From: Symbiodinium natans
Lineage: Eukaryota; Sar; Dinophyceae; Suessiales; Symbiodiniaceae
Length of the DNA stretch: 64,000 bases
Direction of reading: 5' to 3'
NCBI GenBank assembly: GCA_905221605.1
Contig: CAJNDS010000657.1
Span: 173,501 to 237,500, forward strand
Positions 45,201 through 52,148 of the stretch are shown here, one piece after another. The translations under genes and the position numbers were made by a program. Numbering within the stretch: the stretch's first letter is position 1; each line of letters opens with the position of its first letter. A model generated the notes under the pieces. The model searched no databases. It was not told the origin of the DNA and saw nothing but the letters and a program-made list of their open reading frames with translations.

Positions 45201-46989
45201 GTTTAGGGTTTAGGGTTTAGGGTTTAGGGTTTAGGGTTTCGGGTTTCGAGTTTAGGGTTTAGGGGTTCTAGGGTTTAGGGTTATGCTAACAGTCCTTAAC
45301 AGGGATTATAGTAGGGGGTACTGCAACAGGGGGAACATCCCAAGTTTAGGCGTTAAGACGGCTTCATGAGCTCAGATGCCTACTTCAAGCCCCAGAGAGT
45401 AGGCTGCGGTTTAGGGTTTAGGGTTTAGGGTTTAGGGTTTAGGGTTTAGGGTTTAGGGTTTAGGGTTTAGGGTTTAGGGTTTAGGGTGGAACTTCAATGA
45501 CGAAGGCAGCTGCGTCTTCTATCTTCCCACACATCATGCGTGGCCAAGTATGTAGCCTGTCAAGCCTAACCCTAAACCCGAAACCCTACTTGGAGGTTCA
45601 TGGTACTTATTCACCAATTATAACTGTGCTTATAACTGTACTTGTAACCATGTTAGGGCACTTAAGGGGCTTATGAGTGGGTCATAAGTACAGTTATAAT
45701 TGGTGAATAAGTACCATGAACCTCCAAGCAAACGCTAAACCCTAACCCCGCTTTCAATGATTTAGCAGCCGCCCGGTAAACCTCAGTCCTCCCCGGGGGA
45801 CGTGAGAGTGAGCAGAAGGCGGTTGGTGGCGCCTCGGTCGTCTCAAGCGACGGGGCTTGGAGCTTAAGATTTCGGATGCTTTGATCATGGGTTCCCCTGC
45901 TACCCCCCCTCTATACTGGCTTAGGGTTTTATGGTTTAGGGTTTAGGGTTTAGGACTACCCCCCCACCCCCCCTAGATTCCCCCAATAATCAAGGCTAGT
46001 TAGGGATAATTAAGCCTAAATAAGGTTAGTTATTTAAGGGGGGAACCTAGGGGTTTGAGGGGCCTACTTGGAGGTTCATGGTACTTGTTGCCCGATTATA
46101 TCTGTACTTATAAACATATTAGGGCACTTAACGGGCTTCTAAGTGGGATAGAAGTACAGTTATAATTGGTTCATAAGTACCATAAACCTCCAAGTAAGCC
46201 CTAAACTCCTAGCGGTTTGGGGACAGTTGGGTTCAGGTTTAAAAGTTTAGTGTTTGTAGGGAGGTTTACATAAGGTCCAATGCAGATCTTTACATTTGCT
46301 TTGTTTAAGGGATTTGGGTTAAGGGTTGAGGGTTTAGGGTTTGGGGGCTTAGGGCTTACTCAACTCAACAAGCCCGACACCCTAAATCCTTAGCCCTGAA
46401 ACCTGATCCCCGACACCCTAGAAGGCTAGAAGGATTTAGGGTTTAGGTGTTAGGGTTTAGGGTTTAGCTCTAAACCCTGCAACCCTGCCAGCCCGAAACC
46501 TTACAAACCCTAAACCCTGCAAACCCTACAAACCCTAAACCCTGCAAACCCTAAACCCATACCTTAAAGCAACTTAATGACTTCATGACCCTTCAAGCAT
46601 AGAAAAAATGCCTTGATCTGTCGACTCTGGGCCCTGCCTTTGAGGGATTATATAGGGTTTAGGGTTTAGGGTTTAGGGTTTAGGGTTTAGGGTTTCCCGA
46701 CTAAGAACCCCTTTCTCTGAGCCTCTGATACTACAAGGGGATTAGATTCTAGGGTGGTAGCTCTAAAGCCCTTAGAGCCCCTAAACCCTACACCCAAACC
46801 CCAAACCCTCTAAACCCTAAACCCTAAACCCCAAACCCCAAACCCTAAACCGTATAAACCCTAAACCCTAAACCCTAAACCCTAAACCCTAAACCCTAAA
46901 CCCTAAACCGCCCCCGGACTCACATGTCCGAGGTCGGCGCCGGTCGCCTCGCTTGCGAAGCGAAGGAAGCGTGCGGTCCGCAAGGCCAT
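42224..46989 (-). CDS. Mitochondrial ATP synthase delta subunit (F1, bacterial epsilon-like)
   Basis: Six minus-strand exons join exactly in frame: 46989-46924, 44985-44932, 44194-44105, 43710-43639, 42616-42575 and 42304-42224 (TGA). They read MALRTARFLRFASEATGADL (an Arg-rich mitochondrial presequence), QAIFIKKPVDSVTVPGTE, GVFTVTNNHSLIVSQLKAGV, DYFISDGFLFFNQPTD, VAGVEIVPTSALDK and AHIQDKAAQVLSELMAAPKD. The G-x-F-T-V-T-N-N-H-S segment, the D-G-x-E...Y-F-I-S-D-G-F beta-sandwich and the C-terminal helix are typical of the F1 central-stalk subunit of mitochondrial ATP synthase. About 134 codons are recovered, against 150-180 usual; a small exon between the presequence and QAIF may be missing. 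Donors in order: GT, GC, GT, GC, GA. The four larger introns carry telomeric arrays or palindromic elements. A CCCTTGCAG tract just before the ATG could be a trans-splice acceptor. Confidence 0.8.
42480..42540. repeat. Interstitial telomeric array (CCCTAAA) in ATP synthase intron
   Basis: Eight units in the intron 42305-42574, the last of the ATP synthase delta gene. Confidence 0.92.
42656..42752. repeat. Interstitial telomeric array (CCCTAAA) in ATP synthase intron
   Basis: Thirteen units in the intron 42617-43638. Confidence 0.92.
42915..42992. mobile_element. Palindromic element, family E copy 1
   Basis: ATCATTGGGTTCCCCTACTA pairs with TAGTAGGGAAACCCATGAT. The two arms nearly meet around CCTAGG. 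In an ATP synthase intron. Confidence 0.75.
43153..43265. mobile_element. MITE-like palindrome, family A copy 6
   Basis: Complete copy: TTGGGATGTTCCCCCTTAT ... GGGGGAACATCCCAA, with a duplicated GGGATTATMATGGGGA-type centre. In an ATP synthase intron. Confidence 0.85.
45000..45065. repeat. Interstitial telomeric array (TTTAGGG)
   Basis: About eight units, 14 bases right of ATP synthase exon 44932-44985; CCCTAAA lies on the other side of the same exon. Confidence 0.9.
45191..45280. repeat. Interstitial telomeric array (TTTAGGG)
   Basis: About twelve units with TTTCGGG variants; it runs into the truncated family A copy at 45283. Confidence 0.9.
45283..45344. mobile_element. MITE-like palindrome, family A copy 7 (left arm replaced)
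   Basis: Right end GGGGGAACATCCCAA is intact. The left arm starts inside at GCTAACAGTCCTTAAC, directly after the TTTAGGG array, so the telomeric array occupies the place of the missing outer arm. Confidence 0.7.
45411..45487. repeat. Interstitial telomeric array (TTTAGGG)
   Basis: Eleven perfect units in the first ATP synthase intron. Confidence 0.92.
45588..45728. mobile_element. MITE-like palindrome, family B copy 1
   Basis: ACTTGGAGGTTCATGGTACT at the left is the reverse complement of AGTACCATGAACCTCCAAG at the right; the inner arms carry TTCACCAATTATAACTG and its complement. In the first ATP synthase intron. Confidence 0.85.
45890..45995. mobile_element. Palindromic element, family E copy 2 with telomeric insert
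   Basis: GATCATGGGTTCCCCTGCTA matches the arm of the element at 42915-42992. After the CTATACT centre a TTTAGGG tract (45919-45955) intervenes, followed by a C-rich degenerate second half. Confidence 0.5.
46066..46195. mobile_element. MITE-like palindrome, family B copy 2
   Basis: Same ends as the copy at 45588-45728 (CTTGGAGGTTCATGGTACT and its complement), about 340 bases away, in direct succession within one intron. Confidence 0.85.
46800..46910. repeat. Interstitial telomeric array (CCCTAAA)
   Basis: About fourteen units, ending beside the first ATP synthase exon on its donor side. Confidence 0.9.
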
Positions 46990-47022
46990 GGTGTTGGCGG
47001 ACTGCAAGGGGAGCTTGATTCG

Positions 47023-47107
47023 GGTTTAGGGTTTAGGGTGTAGGGTGTAGGGTTTAGGGTTTAGGGTTTAGGGTTTAGGGCTTAGGGTTTAGGGTTTAGG
47101 GTTTAGA
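47023..47107. repeat. Interstitial telomeric array (TTTAGGG)
   Basis: About eleven units just upstream of the ATP synthase start codon, which therefore also sits between inverted arrays. Confidence 0.9.
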
Positions 47108-47196
47108 GACTTTGGGGAGTTTAGAGTTGGCTGCGCAACCTTGCAACCCCTGATGTTCGGGTTTCAAGGTGTAAGTGAGGTTTGAGTCCGGGGCTT

Positions 47197-47305
47197 AGGG
47201 GTTTAGGGGTTTAGGGGTTTAGGGGTTTAGGGGTTTAGGGGTTTAGGGGTTTAGGGGTTTAGGGGTTTAGGGGTTTAGGGGTTTCGGGGTTTAGGGTTTA
47301 GGGTC
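47197..47305. repeat. 8-base TTTAGGGG array
   Basis: About twelve units of TTTAGGGG between the ATP synthase gene and the retrotransposon. Confidence 0.9.
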
Positions 47306-47515
47306 TGAACTGCTGGCTGCCATTCTATGCCTTAAGTAGCTCTTGACCTTCGACCCATGACCGCAGACCCTAGACTTGAACCCTACAAACGAGCAAAACC
47401 TGAGACCTTGACCGAAACCCTAAACCCTAAACCCTAAACCCTAAACCCAGGCGTCTCGGCTTTCAGTTCGCGCGCTGCATGGGGGTGGTTTCAGCTTAAG
47501 GCTTCGTACCCCGCA

Positions 47516-49182
47516 ATGGTTTCAACTGGGATCTACAGGTTTCACGGCATTTTTTCAAAGATAGTAGTGTGGCAAGCCATTTTGGCTACCACTCCAGCCT
47601 CCGCTCCAGCAATGCACCCCGCGGTGGGACGAGAGCGTGCTGAACAGCTGGCAATGGAGGTCAACTCGCAGTACATCGAGCAGGGACAGGTAGTACGCCG
47701 CCCGGCCTATGAAGCGGCGCAACAGCTCTTCTGGGAGAACAGGCGCAAGCGAGGACCGCCAACTCCGGCCCTTTCTTCCACTGGCCTGGCCAGCCAGTCC
47801 GGAGAGGTGGAATCACCAACCGGCAGCAGCGGCATCCTCGACTACCACGCCTCCCACCACGGAGCTTTTCCAGCCAGTGGTACTATCGCCGGACAATGCC
47901 ATCATGGCCACCGCCAGCGTCATGGGAGTCAACGTCAACGACCAAGCGGATATGCAGCAGTGGCTGAACTCACAGATCACCACGCGCCAGCAAGTGCTCC
48001 ATACGATCCAAAGCTACCACCACGCGGTGATCAGACCAGAGCTCTACAACATGATCAACCAGGTTGAGATGACGCTCCTGCACTTCGACGACAGATTACT
48101 CCGCCAGCACAAGGAGATCAGCTGGCTAGCCTCCGACAATAGGCTGGAGCAAAAACGCCAGTCCGGGCTTACCGTTTTGCTCACGGGCTTCCCGCAAACG
48201 GCTACCCCGCAAGACCGCAACTACATGGTCAACTGGATGCTGCATGAAGTGGAAGCCCTTCGACACTTCCTTCGCCAGAGAGGTCACGACCCGGAAGACG
48301 CTGGCGCAACGTACCCCATGTTCCACATCCTTTCCACAGACCCGGCTACTCCTCCGGCTGGCAAGGACAAGTGGAGCACACTCACCCTGATCCACTTTCG
48401 AGCGTGGGAAGCCCGCAAGAACTTCATGGACCACTATGGCGGCTCAGCAGGTGTCCCCTTCTACTCCGATGGTTGGACTGCGGTTCGAGGATCACACATC
48501 CGGGCTACTCCTGCCAGCCCTCAGTTTCAGCGGAAGCTGGAAATTCCGCTGAGGGTCATCTTGCGCGCCCTCAACCTGGCCGAGCCCACCAAGAACCAGG
48601 TTGTCATCCTGTGGAAAACGTTGACGATCATGGAGCCGCAAGAGCAGAGAGCTTTCGACGACCAAGCGCAGGCCATCGCCAGAGTCCACTACGCAACGGA
48701 GGGCGGATACCTACGTGGTACGCTGGAGGTCAACCCATATCTTTGGGACCTCCTCCAGACTACCCCGCCAGACCACCTGATGGCGGATGAGAGTTCCATC
48801 TGGGACCACGCCTGGAACGCGGTCGTCTTTGGAGTGCAGCATGAGATGGACGTCGCTGAGCGAGACCTGTACAGACAAGCCGCCCAAGCTGCCAAAGGCA
48901 CTGGGAAAGGCATGAAGGTTGGTCGACCACCCCGCCACTGGACGGCGCCAGCCATTTTTTCCTCGGAGCTTGCTCTTCCCGCTACCCCTAGCGGTAAATA
49001 AGGTGGAAGCCGTTGCCTATGTATGGGACGAGTATTGCGACAAGTTTTCCATGGCGGACCGCAAATGCGGTGACTACAAGGCCGCCACGTACCAAGGTGC
49101 CCCGGCGCTCCCCACGCCCACGGCTACCACGCCCGCTGTTTCTCTTTCAAAACTTTTGAGCTCCCCAAGGTTCCCCCTTTGA
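47516..49182 (+). CDS. Retrotransposon ORF1 protein (RRM-like, frame-broken)
   Basis: Coding shifts frame at least once. The N-terminal part is in one frame from about 47555 to about 47850 (AVGRERAEQLAMEVNSQYIE); the body is in another from about 47850 to the TAA at 49001; a third segment open to 49182 (KVEAVAYVWDEYCDKFSMAD) may be the original C-terminus. The body has a helical region (NSQITTRQQVLHTIQSYHHA) and an RRM-like part: GLTVLLTGFPQ as strand 1, STLTLIHFRAWEARKNFMDH as the later strand and helix. ORF1 proteins of LINEs bind element RNA and chaperone reverse transcription. Frame changes could be decay or programmed frameshifting; three of the repeated 12-base motifs lie near them. Confidence 0.6.
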
Positions 49183-52148
49183 AACTTTCTAAAGTTGCTC
49201 GCGCTGCCACATTTGAACTTTCTAACAGGCGGCGCTGGAGCGACAGGGGCCTTGGGTGGAGCAATGCACGTTTGGAAAGGCCTCGACGCAATCGGCTACC
49301 ACTCAATCATTTATGGGAGTACAGCGGCACATTTTTTACCAGCTTCTATTCTAGGAACTCGTTGAGCCGACCTTTTTCGAGCTGCCAGTCCCAGAGCAGT
49401 TGGCCCAAGGCTACTACTCAGTTGCCCAGGGTATCGCCTTTCTGCATGGCTACTGCTAAAAGTATAGGCTGGGATAGGACACCCATTCGTAGAAATCAAC
49501 ATAGGAGAACCACAAAAAGACCTCCAAGCACCCTCAACATTTCCCCCATCCTCACTGTTTATTCTGTTGCCTTGATTACACTGCACTACTACACCTCACC
49601 CAACAGATGCTCGCCGGAAATCATCCTAGCAGAGGCCTTAATAGTATATACAGTCGCAACTAGTACAATACAGACTATAGCTAAACATTCTCCCAGTGTA
49701 AATAGCCAGTATGCCAATTGGAATAAATATATGCACGCCCTGAATGGGAATATACCCCAGACTACTCCGCCACGCCGGCTCTGTTTGGCCGACCTGCTTC
49801 CGGATGCAATACAAAGGGCCATTCCCCAACCAGAACCCACCTTAAATACTAACAGCATTGCCTCTTTGCCGCCCAGCCAGTTTCCTGAATTTAAGCTTAG
49901 CAGAAATTTTCTCCTTAGTTGTCGTCCTGCCACAAAAGTAGACTTTTCAGTTCCTGAAGTAGAGAACTTGCCAATTCTTAAAAGCACCCCAAAATACAGA
50001 TCAGGTCGTAGACTAGGAAGGTTCTCCCGTGCAACATGGGCTAAAACCTTTTACCATAGCAGACCACCCCGCCGTTTTAAAGGCATTCGCCAATTCCGCA
50101 GATCCCAAACACTTTTTTCAAACTCGAATTTAGCGCCAAATGCAAAGCCCACACCGCCTCCAAGAGGCACGCCGGGTTCCGCTTCGGCGGAAAGCAAAGA
50201 GTGTACAGCCCACACTGTCCCCACTCGTTTCCTTTCTTCAGGCAGGGGCGCCAGAGTTCGCCGCGAGCGAAGACGCCAATTTAGGCGGTGGAGGCAACTC
50301 GTGAAAGGAACTATACAACCAAAAGCGCCGGACAACGCCTTGGTTAGGGGACAGCTGTCCTTGAAAGCAGTAAAAGGGTATCGCCGACAAGGCGTACGCA
50401 CGGCTAAGATTTTTAAAAATCTAGTCCTTAGGCCACAGGGGGAAAAGCACGCCAAAAAGGTACACAAACCTCTTTTGGCTACTCCGCCTCTTCCTTATGG
50501 CCATAAGTTTCGCTTCGGCACACAAAATGCTCAAGGTATGGCAGAAACATTGAAGCACCAAGCGTCTTTAGACCTCCTAAAAAGAAGATCATTGGACGTC
50601 TTATTCTTGACAGAGACCCATTCCACTTCGTACTACAATTACCGCTCCCAACACCACATGGTTATAGTAAATGGAAGCAAAAAAGACAAGTATGGAGGAG
50701 TTACAGCCATTGTCCACCCCGCCATATTACCATTCCTAAAGGATGTCGTGCAACATTCAAGTCGCATTATTCAGCTTACCTTTTCAGTTAGCTCAGGAGA
50801 CATGCATCTGTTTGGAATATATGCCCCACATAACAAACTAGACTTTGAAAAAGTAAAGTTCCCGTTCTGGGAAACCCTAGCAAGCATCACCTCCAGAATT
50901 CCTCTGCCCGAACCAATCTACATCTTAGGAGATTTCAATGTCCGGCTACAGGGTCGCAAAGCAGGGGAACGACACATTCTCGGGCCCCATGTGTATGGAA
51001 AAGGGCCTCTCAGCATTGATAACAACGACACAGGGAACCGATTCCTATACACACAACTCCTCGACCACCACGCCTTGGTAGACACGCTAACTTTCAAGCA
51101 ACCAAACCTCCTCAAACATGTCACCTATAGGGACAAAAATCCCCCCCCGAAAACATGGTCCTCATTTGCCCTTGACCCAATAGGTTGGACGCAATTATGG
51201 GACAAGGTGGAAGCCATGCCATGCCCGGAGGACGATAGGCTGAAGGTGGCAGGGCTTATTCGAACCTACATTACAGATGACTGGCCCACTACACCTCCCA
51301 TCCCACCTACCATAGACCCCTACAGGTTTCAGTCGTTAGACAAGGTGATTACCAGAGCACAATGGCTACCCTCGGTTCACCAAGTACATTCAGTCCTCTC
51401 TGAAGGCTTCCCTAGTGACCACTATTTACTGGAAGCAGTCATAAAGGTCAAACTAAAAAGCAGAAATGCGAGGACTCCCCCTCCCCCCAAACACGACTAC
51501 TCCGCCGTTAGTTTAGAACAGCGTAATGAGTTCAACAAGGTGCTCAAAAAAGCCTACTTCAACCAGGAAGACACACCTTCCGATGCACAGATGACAAGGG
51601 ACCCCTGGGATGTTTACACCGATGGCTCCGGATCTTCAGGTCGCTGCTCGGCTACTACGCCCGCAGGTTGGGGTTACGTAGTGATTACCCCGCAAACTCA
51701 ACAAACGGCATATGGACCCGTCCAGACAGAAGCAACCTCACCTATGTATTTAGGGGCTACGGTAGGAAGCAACAATACGGCCGAACTGTCAGCATGGATG
51801 GAGGCGGCATTGTTTGCCTTGTCACTAAACCATAAACCCGCGGAGATAACATTCCATTATGACAGCAAATGGATGGCACAAATGGTACAAGGCACATCAA
51901 GACCACACCGCCACAAAAGCATGATAAAAATAGCGCGGCAGATCTATTGGGCACTACAACAAACAACGCAGATCAAATGGAGGTGGGTCAAGGGCCACTC
52001 AGGAGACACACACGACGAAGCCGCAGATAAAGCTGCGGACAGTGGCAAAACCTTGGGAACTTGGGAAGGAGGCAGAGCCTCCTTACCCCGGATGGCTACC
52101 CCGCAAAACATACAAACACCGGACGTAGTAGGCTCACAGGACCCCTAA
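49179..52148 (+). CDS. Retrotransposon endonuclease plus RNase H
   Basis: 989 codons. About residues 1-440 are basic and of no known domain. An exonuclease-endonuclease-phosphatase fold follows: TQNAQG near residue 447, TETH near 476, GDFN near 584 and SDHYLLEA near 746. This cuts target DNA for target-primed reverse transcription. Next comes an RNase H domain with the four acidic residues in place: YTDGS near 812, NNTAELSA near 868, HYDSKW near 895 and HDEAADKAAD near 946; it degrades the RNA strand of the hybrid. The frame ends at TAA (52146-52148) within CCCTAAACC, but the next codons continue open in the same frame into the reverse transcriptase. The stop therefore looks like a single-base change (for instance CAA to TAA) or a recoding site. 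Confidence 0.85.
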   Translation: MKLSKVARAATFELSNRRRWSDRGLGWSNARLERPRRNRLPLNHLWEYSGTFFTSFYSRNSLSRPFSSCQSQSSWPKATTQLPRVSPFCMATAKSIGWDRTPIRRNQHRRTTKRPPSTLNISPILTVYSVALITLHYYTSPNRCSPEIILAEALIVYTVATSTIQTIAKHSPSVNSQYANWNKYMHALNGNIPQTTPPRRLCLADLLPDAIQRAIPQPEPTLNTNSIASLPPSQFPEFKLSRNFLLSCRPATKVDFSVPEVENLPILKSTPKYRSGRRLGRFSRATWAKTFYHSRPPRRFKGIRQFRRSQTLFSNSNLAPNAKPTPPPRGTPGSASAESKECTAHTVPTRFLSSGRGARVRRERRRQFRRWRQLVKGTIQPKAPDNALVRGQLSLKAVKGYRRQGVRTAKIFKNLVLRPQGEKHAKKVHKPLLATPPLPYGHKFRFGTQNAQGMAETLKHQASLDLLKRRSLDVLFLTETHSTSYYNYRSQHHMVIVNGSKKDKYGGVTAIVHPAILPFLKDVVQHSSRIIQLTFSVSSGDMHLFGIYAPHNKLDFEKVKFPFWETLASITSRIPLPEPIYILGDFNVRLQGRKAGERHILGPHVYGKGPLSIDNNDTGNRFLYTQLLDHHALVDTLTFKQPNLLKHVTYRDKNPPPKTWSSFALDPIGWTQLWDKVEAMPCPEDDRLKVAGLIRTYITDDWPTTPPIPPTIDPYRFQSLDKVITRAQWLPSVHQVHSVLSEGFPSDHYLLEAVIKVKLKSRNARTPPPPKHDYSAVSLEQRNEFNKVLKKAYFNQEDTPSDAQMTRDPWDVYTDGSGSSGRCSATTPAGWGYVVITPQTQQTAYGPVQTEATSPMYLGATVGSNNTAELSAWMEAALFALSLNHKPAEITFHYDSKWMAQMVQGTSRPHRHKSMIKIARQIYWALQQTTQIKWRWVKGHSGDTHDEAADKAADSGKTLGTWEGGRASLPRMATPQNIQTPDVVGSQDP

